From an uncultured Sulfitobacter sp. (GTDB lineage Bacteria; Pseudomonadota; Alphaproteobacteria; Rhodobacterales; Rhodobacteraceae), in contig NZ_CANNBM010000001.1 of NCBI RefSeq assembly GCF_947502895.1, forward strand, positions 496,001-560,000: DNA of 64,000 bases. The letters are read 5' to 3'. Positions 17,080 through 25,274 of this stretch are shown piece after piece (the stretch's first letter is position 1; every line of letters begins with the position of its first letter). Made by a program: the position numbers and the translations under genes. The notes beneath the pieces are model-generated. The model made no database searches and was not told the origin of the DNA. It was given only the letters and a program-made list of their open reading frames with translations.

Positions 17080-18558
17080 TCACCGCATCACAAACGGGTT
17101 CGTCATGGGCTGATCCGACGTGTTGATCCACGTTGTTTTTGTGCGGGTATAATCATTGATCGCATCGATCCCCGCCTCGCGCCCATAGCCTGAATGATTG
17201 GTCCCCCCGAACGGTGCGATGGGCGAGATGGCGCGATAGGTATTCACCCAACAAATTCCCGCCTTCAGCCGTGCCGAAACACGGTGCGCACGCGCAAGGT
17301 TTTGTGTGAAAACTCCGGACCCCAACCCAAAGGCCGTGCTGTTGGCAAGTGCTATGGCCTCCTCTTCGGTATCAAACGGGATCAACGACATCACAGGTCC
17401 GAAAAGCTCGACGTGCAACGTCTCGACATCGTGGTTTTCACAATGAACCAAGGTCGGCGCCATGTAGTTGCCCACACGCTCCAACGGCTCGCCCCCAAAG
17501 CGGATTTTCGCGCCTTGTGCCTTTGCCTTGGCCAAGGTGGCAACGATCAGATCAACCTGTGCTTTGGTACATAACGGCCCCAGATGCGTCGCAGGATCAA
17601 GCGGATCACCCACGATAATATCTGCGCAGTTCTGCGAAATCCGCGCGATCAGCGCCTCCATGACGGGGCGGTGGATCAGGCCACGTGACCCCGCCACACA
17701 GCTTTGCCCCGATGCCCCGAAATTGCCCGCAATCAAACCGTTCGCGGCACTATCCAGATCGGCATCCTCGAAAACAAGGATGGGTGATTTGCCTCCCAGC
17801 TCCAGCGACGTCACCGCGAAATTCTCGGCCGAATTGCGTACCACATGGCGCGCTGTATCCGGCCCGCCGGTAAAGGCGATACGGTCCACATCCGCGTGGC
17901 GCGTCAACGGTATCGCACAGTTTTCAGCATCCCCCGTGATAATCGACACCACGCCGGGTGGAAAGCCTGCCTGCTCGATCAGCCGCGCAAACGCAAGCAT
18001 CGGGGCGGGTGCAATCTCGGACGCTTTCAGCACCACAGAACATCCCGCAGCAAGGGCAGGCCCCAACTTGGTCGCGGTGAGAAACATCTGCGCATTCCAC
18101 GGCACAACCGCCACGACCACACCAATAGGCTCGCGGCGGGTAAACACATGCATGTCAGGCTTGTCTATCGGCAGCACAGCGCCTTCGATCTTATCCGCCA
18201 GACCTGCGTAATAGCGGTAATAGTCGCCCACATATCCTGTCTGGCTTGCTGTTTCGGCCAACAGCTTGCCGCTGTCTGTCGTCTCCAGCTGGCCAAGCTC
18301 GGCGGCATGCTCTGCGATCAGGTCCCCCAGACGATAAAGCAATTTGCCCCGCTGGGTCTGGGTCATGTCACGCCATGCAGGATCGTCCAGCACACGCCGC
18401 GCCGCAGCTACCGCGCGCGCCACATCTTGCGGTGCGGCACAGGCGAATGTCGCCCAATCCGCCCCCGTCGCAGGGTTTTGCGAGGCCATCACCTGCCCCG
18501 CATGGCCCTCGGTAAACGCACCATCAATATAGAGCTGGAAATGGGGAAGCTGTGTCAT
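17080..18558 (-). CDS. Aldehyde dehydrogenase of LysR-linked monooxygenase operon
   Basis: A 492-residue NAD(P)-dependent aldehyde dehydrogenase. The oxyanion Asn155 in P-W-N-A-Q, general base Glu253 in L-E-L-G-G-K, and nucleophile Cys287 in G-Q-S-C are all present, so it should be active. The C-terminal P-F-G-G-T-N-H-S-G-Y-G-R-E motif is typical of broad-range ALDHs. The aldehyde is not predictable. It is the last gene of a five-gene minus-strand run (DUF1185, hydrolase, flavin reductase, LLM, ALDH) and lies 25 bp after the monooxygenase gene, so it probably oxidises an aldehyde released in that pathway. Confidence 0.93.
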   Translation of the reverse strand: MTQLPHFQLYIDGAFTEGHAGQVMASQNPATGADWATFACAAPQDVARAVAAARRVLDDPAWRDMTQTQRGKLLYRLGDLIAEHAAELGQLETTDSGKLLAETASQTGYVGDYYRYYAGLADKIEGAVLPIDKPDMHVFTRREPIGVVVAVVPWNAQMFLTATKLGPALAAGCSVVLKASEIAPAPMLAFARLIEQAGFPPGVVSIITGDAENCAIPLTRHADVDRIAFTGGPDTARHVVRNSAENFAVTSLELGGKSPILVFEDADLDSAANGLIAGNFGASGQSCVAGSRGLIHRPVMEALIARISQNCADIIVGDPLDPATHLGPLCTKAQVDLIVATLAKAKAQGAKIRFGGEPLERVGNYMAPTLVHCENHDVETLHVELFGPVMSLIPFDTEEEAIALANSTAFGLGSGVFTQNLARAHRVSARLKAGICWVNTYRAISPIAPFGGTNHSGYGREAGIDAINDYTRTKTTWINTSDQPMTNPFVMR

Positions 18559-18583
18559 ATCAGTCCTTAAGAGAGTTCGATCT

Positions 18584-19618
18584 TCAAGCGAATGCAGGCA
18601 TCACATCGTCGATAAACCGCGAAAGCGAGGCCCGCTTGCGCTCGAAATCCATGCCGCTGTCTATCCAGAACGCATATTCGTCATAGCCAAGGTCTTCGTA
18701 ACGCTTGATCTGGTCAATCACTTCCTGCGCGGTGCCGATGGTCAGATCGCGCTGCATGTTCTCGGGTGACATCATCTTGTTGGCGGCCATTTCGTCTTCG
18801 CTTAGTCGCTCGATCAGGCCCTGACGCACGGGCCGCACATTTTTGAACCACGCGCCGAAATAGTTGTAAAAGGTCGACAGCTCCTTGGCCGCTTGCACTG
18901 TGTCGGTTTCATCGCTGGCTACATAGGTGTGGTGCAGCAGCATGATTTTGGGGCGCGGCCCGTCATATGCAGCACAGGCTTGATTGAATTTGCCCATCAG
19001 ATCCTCGATCTCGGCCATGCCCTGCCACAGTGGCGTCACCTGTATGTTAAAGCCATTGTCGACGCCAAACGAATGGCTGTTGATATCGCGCGCCGCGATC
19101 CAGATCGGTGGCCCGCCCTCCTGCACCGGCTTCGGCGCGCAAGTCGTCGCGGGAAACTGATAGAACTCCCCCTCATGGGCGCAATCACCTTCCCACAGCT
19201 TGCGCAGCAGCGGCGTTGTCTCGCGCATGCGCTGGCCCGCCTCCCACGCGTCCATACCGGGAATCAGGCGCTCGTATTCGTACGCGTACGCGCCCCGCGC
19301 GACGCCCAGCTCAATCCGTCCGTCAGTGATCAGATCAGCCGCAGCCGCCTCGCCCGCCAGCGCAATAGGATGCCAGAACGGCGCGATCACCGTTCCCGTC
19401 CCTAGCTGCAGGTTTTTGGTGTGATGGCTCAGGTCCACAAGCGTCAGAAACGGGTTGGGCGCGATGGTAAAATCCATGCCGTGATGCTCACCCGTCCAAA
19501 CCGCCCGCATCCCGCCCTCATCCGCCATTTTGGCAAGGCTGATCAACTCGGTGCGCAGGTGGCACTGCTCCTGATCGGGGGTGATGCGTTCCATATGGGC
19601 GAAAAGTGAAAAATCCAT
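18584..19618 (-). CDS. Luciferase-like flavin-dependent monooxygenase
   Basis: A 344-residue TIM-barrel monooxygenase of the bacterial luciferase-like (LLM) group. These use reduced FMN from a partner reductase to oxygenate a substrate. Family features include G-M-R-A-V-W-T-G-E-H-H near residue 36-46, L-G-T-G-T-V-I-A-P-F near 72-81, a G-R-I-E-L-G-V-A-R-G stretch near 100-109, and a C-terminal T-I-G-T-A-Q-E-V-I-D-Q-I segment. It is not RutA by eye: the N terminus and length differ. The flavin reductase gene ends 2 bp before it, an obvious partner. The substrate is unknown. Confidence 0.9.
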   Translation of the reverse strand: MDFSLFAHMERITPDQEQCHLRTELISLAKMADEGGMRAVWTGEHHGMDFTIAPNPFLTLVDLSHHTKNLQLGTGTVIAPFWHPIALAGEAAAADLITDGRIELGVARGAYAYEYERLIPGMDAWEAGQRMRETTPLLRKLWEGDCAHEGEFYQFPATTCAPKPVQEGGPPIWIAARDINSHSFGVDNGFNIQVTPLWQGMAEIEDLMGKFNQACAAYDGPRPKIMLLHHTYVASDETDTVQAAKELSTFYNYFGAWFKNVRPVRQGLIERLSEDEMAANKMMSPENMQRDLTIGTAQEVIDQIKRYEDLGYDEYAFWIDSGMDFERKRASLSRFIDDVMPAFA

Positions 19619-19620
19619 CG

Positions 19621-20139
19621 CTACGTCCTTTCTAAAACGTCTTGGCGGGCCACCCCGTCAAAACCAATTCGGAAGTATTGCCCCGCGTGATAGCCAAGCC
19701 CTGCGCAGTTGCTCTGGCTGAAATCATCAACCCGACCAATCAGAATACAGTGATCTCCCATCGGCAGAGCCTGAACACGCGTGCAGGAGAAATGCGCGGC
19801 CGCACCCTCGATCAGCGCCACCGCGTGCTGATCAAGGCGGTGCGCCACCCGCGCAAACCTGTCCCCTTTGTACGAAGCAAAGATATTTGCGATATCCTGC
19901 TGGCCCTGCGCCAGAATATTGACTGCAAAATGTGTGCAGGCGGCAAACGTCGCATAGCTTGACAGAAACTTGCCCGGACACACCAGCAACAGCGGCGGAT
20001 CAATCGAAACAGAGGTGAATGAATTTGCCGTAAAGCCCACCATTGCACCGTCATCGCGCCGCGCCGTGACTACAGTCACGCCTGTCAAAAAGCTGCCGAA
20101 TGCGCTGCGCAGTTCTTGGGGGTTGATCTGAAGTGTCAT
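19621..20139 (-). CDS. Flavin reductase (FMN), monooxygenase partner
   Basis: A 172-residue flavin reductase-like protein. The flavin-binding fold is recognisable from F-L-T-G-V-T-V-V-T-A near residue 17, G-F-T-A-N-S-F-T-S-V-S near 35-45, P-P-L-L-L-V-C near 48, and the C-terminal G-D-H-C-I-L-I-G-R-V followed by Y-H-A-G-Q-Y. It should supply reduced FMN using NAD(P)H. The ATG overlaps the preceding hydrolase stop as ATGA and the LLM gene begins 2 bp after its stop, so reductase and oxygenase are co-translated. This is the standard layout of a two-component flavin monooxygenase. Confidence 0.93.
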   Translation of the reverse strand: MTLQINPQELRSAFGSFLTGVTVVTARRDDGAMVGFTANSFTSVSIDPPLLLVCPGKFLSSYATFAACTHFAVNILAQGQQDIANIFASYKGDRFARVAHRLDQHAVALIEGAAAHFSCTRVQALPMGDHCILIGRVDDFSQSNCAGLGYHAGQYFRIGFDGVARQDVLERT

Positions 20140-20912
20140 GCACAGCCCCCGATGAAATCGCTCAAAACAGTATTGACGCGGGCGGGATGGGTCATCGGCG
20201 CCATATGCGCGGCATCCGCTATGATCTCGGCGCGCCCGTTCGGGGCAAGGTCGGCCATCTCGCGCGACATTGCGGGTGTCGAATTCGGCTCATCTGCGCC
20301 AGTCATGAACAGCGCGGGGCAGTGCAGCGCGCTCAGGTCAGCCGTGGCAGGGCCATTATGACTGGCAAAGACGCGGTAGGCCGCGCGATAGCCGGCAGGG
20401 TCGGCCATTCGCAACCAGCCGTCACAGGCTATGCGCTGCGGCGTGACATGCGCCCCGAACCAACGGTCCAGCGTTGCGGTGGGGTCAGCGGTGGTCGCAC
20501 CGTCAAGGCTGCCTGCGCGCGCCATAACAGCCGCCTGCGCCGCTGCATTACGGCGGTAAATTGCATTCAGCGCAGCCACCCCCTTCACACGGGTGGGGTG
20601 GCGGATCGCCATGTCCAGCGCAATCATCGCGCCAAAGGAATGGCCAACAACCACAGCAGGCTGCTCCAGAACGCCCGCAATCGCATCGACAAACCCCGCA
20701 AGGCTTGGGCGTGCAGGCAGGGCGGCGCTGGCCCCGTGCCCCGGCATATCCACGGCGATCAGGCGACAGGTCTGCGACAGCGCGTCCATCTGCGCACCCC
20801 ACGCCTCTGCCCGCAGACCCACGCCATGGATCAACAGCACGACAGGCCCCTCACCAGCCGTGATGGCTGCCAGAGGCCCGATGCTAGACCGCTGCCGGAT
20901 TGTCCAGGTCAT
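20136..20912 (-). CDS. Alpha/beta hydrolase of LysR-linked monooxygenase operon
   Basis: A 258-residue alpha/beta hydrolase. The oxyanion motif L-L-I-H-G-V-G lies at 26-32, the nucleophile elbow V-G-H-S-F-G has Ser92, and a C-terminal D-A-A-H-M-A-P provides the His; an acid in T-G-A-D-E is plausible. It may hydrolyse an ester, lactone or enamine-type product of the monooxygenase. Its start lies 29 bp inside the DUF1185 gene and its stop overlaps the flavin reductase start. The size and place recall RutD, the hydrolase of the Rut uracil pathway, but no other Rut-specific gene is here. Confidence 0.88.
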   Translation of the reverse strand: MTWTIRQRSSIGPLAAITAGEGPVVLLIHGVGLRAEAWGAQMDALSQTCRLIAVDMPGHGASAALPARPSLAGFVDAIAGVLEQPAVVVGHSFGAMIALDMAIRHPTRVKGVAALNAIYRRNAAAQAAVMARAGSLDGATTADPTATLDRWFGAHVTPQRIACDGWLRMADPAGYRAAYRVFASHNGPATADLSALHCPALFMTGADEPNSTPAMSREMADLAPNGRAEIIADAAHMAPMTHPARVNTVLSDFIGGCA

Positions 20913-21483
20913 GGCCCAAATCCTTCAGGTCCTGATAGCGATCCCCGATCCGGTGATGCGGACGCCCGTTGGTGGCAGCCCCCAGAACAACAACAATTTC
21001 ATCGTCGCGCGGCGCGTCGGGAATAGAGAACTGGATTGTCAGATAATGTGACCGCCGCCCCGCATCGTTCTTGTCCATCAATGGCACCATGATCGGCGCA
21101 TTTGCCCCGCCGCGTGTATTGGTAAAGGCCAGATAGGATTTAGCACCGACAGCCTCACGGTAGTGATTGCCGAACCGCAATGTGTGGATCAGGCCTGACG
21201 CATGCTCGATCTCGCCGTTCAGGCCAACAACAGCGGCCTTTCCATAAGCCTCGATCGCCTCGCCCGACCCTGCAAGGGCAATCATCCGCGCTGTCATCAT
21301 CTCGCCCAGAATGGGACCGTAAGCGTGGATTTCCGGCTTCAGATCTTCCACAAACCGCCCCGCCCACGGGTTTTTGACAACAGCTGCCACCGCAAACATC
21401 CGCCAAGGCGTCGTGGCAGGCTTGAACCCCTCAATAAGGACCTCTTCGTCATAGGTGACTATTTTTCTGATTTCTGGCTGCAT
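20884..21483 (-). CDS. DUF1185 / amino acid synthesis family protein
   Basis: A 199-residue member of the family annotated as amino acid synthesis (DUF1185). The opening I-R-K-I-V-T-Y-D-E-E-V-L-I-E-G-F-K and the central E-I-H-A-Y-G-P-I-L-G-E-M-M plus K-A-A-V-V-G-L-N-G-E-I-E-H segments fit this family. Its biochemical role is not established as far as I know, despite the name. It is the first gene of the five-gene operon, preceded by an AAGGGATG site, and is divergent from the LysR regulator. Co-transcription with a monooxygenase, hydrolase and dehydrogenase suggests a catabolic rather than biosynthetic role here (inference). Confidence 0.82.
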   Translation of the reverse strand: MQPEIRKIVTYDEEVLIEGFKPATTPWRMFAVAAVVKNPWAGRFVEDLKPEIHAYGPILGEMMTARMIALAGSGEAIEAYGKAAVVGLNGEIEHASGLIHTLRFGNHYREAVGAKSYLAFTNTRGGANAPIMVPLMDKNDAGRRSHYLTIQFSIPDAPRDDEIVVVLGAATNGRPHHRIGDRYQDLKDLGHDLDNPAAV

Positions 21484-21557
21484 CGCTTCATCCCTTTGTG
21501 CTTTGAAACACTCAAAGCCCTATCGCGCCATTTGACAAACGAAGGAAATGCAGGCTT

Positions 21558-21580
21558 ACCCATTAGAAATATTAATGGGT
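21558..21580. promoter_or_regulatory. LysR-type operator palindrome
   Basis: ACCCATTA and TAATGGGT form a perfect 8-bp inverted repeat around a 7-base AT-rich spacer, containing a T-N11-A core. It ends 9 bp before the LysR ATG and lies in the short divergent region with the DUF1185 operon. It is placed for autoregulation and control of the operon. Confidence 0.65.
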
Positions 21581-21589
21581 GACTTGTTC

Positions 21590-22429
21590 ATGGCAAAATC
21601 TCTCCCTCCGCTGACATGGTTTCGCGCGTTTGAAGCGGCGGCGCGCAACCTCAGCTTTACAGCTGCCTCGGTTGAGATCGGCATGACCCAATCAGCGGTC
21701 AGCCAGCATGTAAAATCGCTCGAATCTCGCTTGGGCGTCGCTCTGTTCATCCGAAAACCACGCGGCCTGTCGCTGACTGATGATGGCCGCAAACTGGTCC
21801 CGCAGGTTGCCTCGGCACTTGAAACCCTTGCCGCTGCCTCACGACTTTTCGAAACAGGGCCAACCGAAAACCTGCTGACAATCGCCACCTCCGTTAGTGT
21901 GGCGGAATGGGTCATCGCCCCACGCCTGACAGAATTTACCAACCGTCACCCAAACACGCGCCTGCGTTTTGTCAGCACCATCTGGCCGGATGATTTTCAT
22001 ATGATCTACGCCGATATTGAAATCCCGTTCGGCACCCACAAACAATTCGGTAAAAATTCGATTTTGCTAGAGCCGAACGGCCTCGTCGCTCTCAAATCGC
22101 CCAGCCTGCACGGTGCGCTTCATACCCTGCCGCTGATCGAATCTGTCGGCACCTCGGCAGGGTGGAGCGGTTGGCCCGGCGCGGATGCCCACGCGCTCCA
22201 GCCGCATATCTTTGTCGATTCGTTTGACGCAGCCCTCAACATGGCGTGCCACGGCAACGGCGTCGCACTGGTCAGCGAGGTTCTTGCGCGGTCGGCCCTT
22301 GCTTCGGGGCAGCTGGTGCGCGCCCATGATGATGCGCTGCCCAGCGCCGAAGGCTACTACCTGCGCACGGACGAGACGAACAATGCGGCCACCAATTTCC
22401 GCGACTGGCTTCTTGAAACAGAACGCTAG
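21590..22429 (+). CDS. LysR family transcriptional regulator
   Basis: A 279-residue LysR-type regulator of the GcvA-like subgroup. The N-terminal winged helix-turn-helix reads F-R-A-F-E-A-A-A-R-N-L-S-F-T then A-A-S-V-E-I-G-M-T-Q-S-A-V-S-Q-H-V-K-S-L-E. The rest is a periplasmic-binding-protein-like effector domain. I chose the ATG at 21590 because upstream starts would run through a 23-bp palindrome that looks like its operator. It is divergent from the DUF1185/hydrolase/flavin reductase/LLM/ALDH genes and is the likely activator of that operon, with the substrate or an intermediate as co-inducer. Confidence 0.92.
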   Translation: MAKSLPPLTWFRAFEAAARNLSFTAASVEIGMTQSAVSQHVKSLESRLGVALFIRKPRGLSLTDDGRKLVPQVASALETLAAASRLFETGPTENLLTIATSVSVAEWVIAPRLTEFTNRHPNTRLRFVSTIWPDDFHMIYADIEIPFGTHKQFGKNSILLEPNGLVALKSPSLHGALHTLPLIESVGTSAGWSGWPGADAHALQPHIFVDSFDAALNMACHGNGVALVSEVLARSALASGQLVRAHDDALPSAEGYYLRTDETNNAATNFRDWLLETER

Positions 22430-22612
22430 GCTGCCAACGCAGGTACCACCCTGCCGCATCCCCACGAATAAAGTCCAATCATCAACAGCATGGACAAACC
22501 CGCCTCGCCTTACACAAACTACACCGTACACAGACACGCGCTGCATCACTCTTTCCATATCCGCAGGTTCCCGCCATTGTGGCCTCAGCCAACGCAGCAA
22601 AGGACACCCCCA

Positions 22613-23017
22613 ATGATTATCCACCCCGCAGGCTCCCGCCCCTCGGGCACAGGCCCCGCCGAATATTTCACAGGCAGCGTGCGCATGGACCCGCTGATTA
22701 CAGCACCCGCCCCCGCCCGCCTGCGCGGCCTGACCGTGACCTTCGAGGCAGGCGCGCGCACGGCTTGGCATACGCACCCGTTGGGCCAGACGCTGATCGT
22801 AACCGCAGGCTTGGGTCTGGTCCAACGTGCGGGCGGCCCTATCGAGACAATCCGCCCCGGCGACACAGTATTTTTCGAGCCGGACGAGAAGCACTGGCAC
22901 GGTGCGGCGCCAGACGTGGCCATGACCCACATCGCTCTACAAGAGGAACTGGATGGCAGCGCTGTGACATGGATGGAGCATGTGACAGATGCCGAATACG
23001 ACCCGCAGGGTGGGTAA
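22613..23017 (+). CDS. Cupin domain protein
   Basis: A 134-residue small beta-barrel cupin. Motif 1 is visible as W-H-T-H-P-L-G-Q-T-L-I-V with metal ligands, preceded by G-A-R-T-A. Motif 2 is G-D-T-V-F-F-E-P-D-E-K-H-W-H-G-A. The second ligand set H-W-H is typical of the quercetinase-like, (R)-mandelonitrile lyase-type cupins annotated as cupin domain proteins. AAGGA precedes the ATG. It follows the LysR gene by 180 bp on the same strand and has no evident pathway partner. Enzymatic role unknown. Confidence 0.85.
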   Translation: MIIHPAGSRPSGTGPAEYFTGSVRMDPLITAPAPARLRGLTVTFEAGARTAWHTHPLGQTLIVTAGLGLVQRAGGPIETIRPGDTVFFEPDEKHWHGAAPDVAMTHIALQEELDGSAVTWMEHVTDAEYDPQGG

Positions 23018-23038
23018 AGCCAGCGGCAGAATGGCGCG

Positions 23039-23413
23039 CTAGACGTAGCCGCGCCACCACAGCCAGACGATAAACAGAACGCCCACGCCAATCAGGTTTG
23101 CTACCACAGCGCCTGTCAGGCTTAAGATGCGGGTCTTGCGCATCTCGTTCACGTCCAGCGCTTCAAGATAACTGCGCATTTGCTCGTACGCGGCCTCAAC
23201 CTCGGCCAGATCAATCTGCCGCGCGGTCTTGGGGTTATGGGCCAGCATCTCGGCGCGCATCAACGCGGCCCCGCATTTACGGATACGCTTGGGCAGTCGT
23301 CGGCCCGCGCGGCGCAAGGATTGCCGCAGGTCGCGCCCGCGCACGTCCAGCTTTTGCTGCATCAACCCGCGCAGCTTGCGCGACTTGGCCGCCATATCCT
23401 TGTCGGTAATCAT
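23039..23413 (-). CDS. Small C-terminally membrane-anchored protein
   Basis: A 124-residue protein with a very basic N-terminal half (many Arg and Lys in R-K-L-R-G-L-M-Q-Q-K and R-R-A-G-R-R-L-P-K-R-I-R-K), a helical acidic middle, and one C-terminal transmembrane helix at about 96-118 ending in W-L-W-W-R-G. The topology is that of a tail-anchored protein facing the cytoplasm. I recognise no family. The start is uncertain: ATG at 23413 fits best, but an in-frame upstream start exists and no strong ribosome site was seen. Confidence 0.65.
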   Translation of the reverse strand: MITDKDMAAKSRKLRGLMQQKLDVRGRDLRQSLRRAGRRLPKRIRKCGAALMRAEMLAHNPKTARQIDLAEVEAAYEQMRSYLEALDVNEMRKTRILSLTGAVVANLIGVGVLFIVWLWWRGYV

Positions 23414-23468
23414 AGAGCCATGTCTAAGCGGCTGGCGTTGCGGCTGCAATGGCGCTAGGCCTGTGGCT

Positions 23469-24230
23469 ATGCTCAGCTATACCGAATTCGGGGAAGCATC
23501 CCCCGCCACGCCCCCCCTTATCATCGCCCATGGCCTATATGGCTCGGGGCGCAACTGGGGCGTGATCGCCAAACGCCTGTCCGACACCCGTCGCGTTGTC
23601 ACGCCCGACATGCGCAACCATGGCCACAACGCCCCCCTGCCCAGTCAGAGCTATCATGACATGGCCGCCGATCTGGCCGATCTCGCACGCCACATCGGCG
23701 CACCCATCGACCTGTGCGGCCACTCTATGGGCGGCAAAGCGGCTATGGTCATGGCGCTGGAATACCCCGATCTGATCCGCCGCCTGATCGTGGCCGACAT
23801 CGCGCCGGTACCCTACAGCCACACGCAAACCCACCATATCGACGCCATGCGCGCCGTGGACCTCACCACACTCACCCGCCGCGCGCAGGCAGCCGAACAG
23901 CTTGGCGCACAAGGGGTTGAGCCCGCATTGCAGAGCTTTTTCACCCAATCGCTGGACGTCGCAGGCAAACGCTGGCGCCTCAATCTTGATGTGCTGGAGG
24001 CCGAGATGGACAAGATCATCGGCTTTCCACAGGTCACAGGCCAGTTTACCGGCCCCACCCTGTTTCTCAGCGGCGGCGACAGCGATTATGTGCAACCCGC
24101 GCACCGCCCGCAGATCAAATCGCTCTTTCCTGCTGCGAAATTCGCCAAAATCCCCAAAGCAGGCCACTGGCTGCACGCCGACCGCCCCCGCGCGTTCGAA
24201 GCATCGGTGCGCATGTATCTCGACGCCTGA
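23469..24230 (+). CDS. Alpha/beta hydrolase, YbfF-like esterase
   Basis: A 253-residue alpha/beta hydrolase resembling YbfF/ABHD11-type acyl esterases. The lid-proximal I-I-A-H-G-L-Y-G-S-G-R-N-W near residue 18-30, the D-M-R-N-H-G-H strand, the nucleophile elbow C-G-H-S-M-G-G near 84, and C-terminal A-G-H-W-L-H-A with the catalytic His are all present. In this family the motif H-G-L-x-G-S-x-x-N-W is characteristic. The physiological ester or thioester is not known. It is divergent from the small membrane protein gene and converges on the EamA gene. Confidence 0.88.
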   Translation: MLSYTEFGEASPATPPLIIAHGLYGSGRNWGVIAKRLSDTRRVVTPDMRNHGHNAPLPSQSYHDMAADLADLARHIGAPIDLCGHSMGGKAAMVMALEYPDLIRRLIVADIAPVPYSHTQTHHIDAMRAVDLTTLTRRAQAAEQLGAQGVEPALQSFFTQSLDVAGKRWRLNLDVLEAEMDKIIGFPQVTGQFTGPTLFLSGGDSDYVQPAHRPQIKSLFPAAKFAKIPKAGHWLHADRPRAFEASVRMYLDA

Positions 24231-24242
24231 GGCACGCCGCCC

Positions 24243-25094
24243 TCAGGGCCGCGCATAACGTAGCAAAGCCGCCCCGCAAATCGTCACCATCGTCGAGACA
24301 ACCTTGGACAAATCCAGACGCTCGCGCAGGAAAAACACACCGATCATCAGGGCAAAGATGATCGACGTCTCGCGCAGCGCCGTGACCAACGCGATAGGCG
24401 CTTGTGTGAAGGCCCAGATTACAATGCCATAGGCCAGATACGACGCCGTCCCGCCCAGCAGCCCCTGCCACATGGTGCGACGGTCGCGAACGACCCGCAG
24501 CAACAGCCCGCGCTTGGTGCAGGCTGTCCATGCAACAAATGCTGCCGCATTGCCAAGTGCGATCCATGACCAATATCCCGGCGCCGTCCCCGACAGACGC
24601 ACACCAATCCCGTCAACCAGGGAATAGGCCGCGATAAAGCACCCCGTTGTCAGCGCCATCACCACCGCACGCGGGTTGCGCGTGCCGTCCGCGCGGCGCA
24701 CCAGCGCAATCGAGATGATGCCAGCGGCAATCAGCACCACTGCCGCAATCTCCAACGGTGACAGCGTAACCCCCATCGCAACCGATACCGCCGTGACGAT
24801 CAACGGTGCGACCCCGCGCGCAATCGGGTAAACCTGCGTCAAATCACCGATCCGGTAGCCCGCAATCAAAAACAGCTGATACCCCAGATGCAGCGCAACC
24901 CCCGCCAAGAGCCATGGCACGCTTTGCGCATTAGGCAGCGGTACAAACGGCAGCACAAGGCAGGCAATCGGCACATGCCCGATCACAACACCCGTCATGG
25001 CAATGTGCTTGTCCGCGCCGCTTTTGACCAACGCGTTCCATCCCGCATGCAAACACGCAGCACACAAAACGGCGAGAAAAACAGTCAGCCCCAT
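24243..25094 (-). CDS. EamA/DMT family transporter
   Basis: A 283-residue inner-membrane protein with about ten hydrophobic helices arranged as two EamA repeats, the second starting around residue 150. It belongs to the drug/metabolite transporter superfamily, which includes exporters of amino acids and other small metabolites. The conserved G-W-N-A-L-V-K near the start and A-L-R-E-T-S-I-I-F-A in the second half fit. The substrate cannot be predicted. It lies between the esterase gene and carB, with its own promoter in the 180 bp shared with carB. Confidence 0.88.
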   Translation of the reverse strand: MGLTVFLAVLCAACLHAGWNALVKSGADKHIAMTGVVIGHVPIACLVLPFVPLPNAQSVPWLLAGVALHLGYQLFLIAGYRIGDLTQVYPIARGVAPLIVTAVSVAMGVTLSPLEIAAVVLIAAGIISIALVRRADGTRNPRAVVMALTTGCFIAAYSLVDGIGVRLSGTAPGYWSWIALGNAAAFVAWTACTKRGLLLRVVRDRRTMWQGLLGGTASYLAYGIVIWAFTQAPIALVTALRETSIIFALMIGVFFLRERLDLSKVVSTMVTICGAALLRYARP

Positions 25095-25274
25095 GAAACG
25101 CTCCCGATCCGTGCGCGCAAATGCCCACCTGTATTTCTATCGCGCTCCGGCAGGCAAAACACAACCAACGGGCAGGTAGTCCGCGCATCGTGCAGTCTAT
25201 TCCGCCAAACCCCTTGCACCCCGCCACCCAATGCCTATAACCGCGAAAGTTTGCCAATTTTGTAGGGGGCCGCC

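Noticed and set aside
18584..20912. Rut uracil degradation operon
   Set aside because: The monooxygenase does not resemble RutA at its N terminus and rutB, rutC and rutE are missing.
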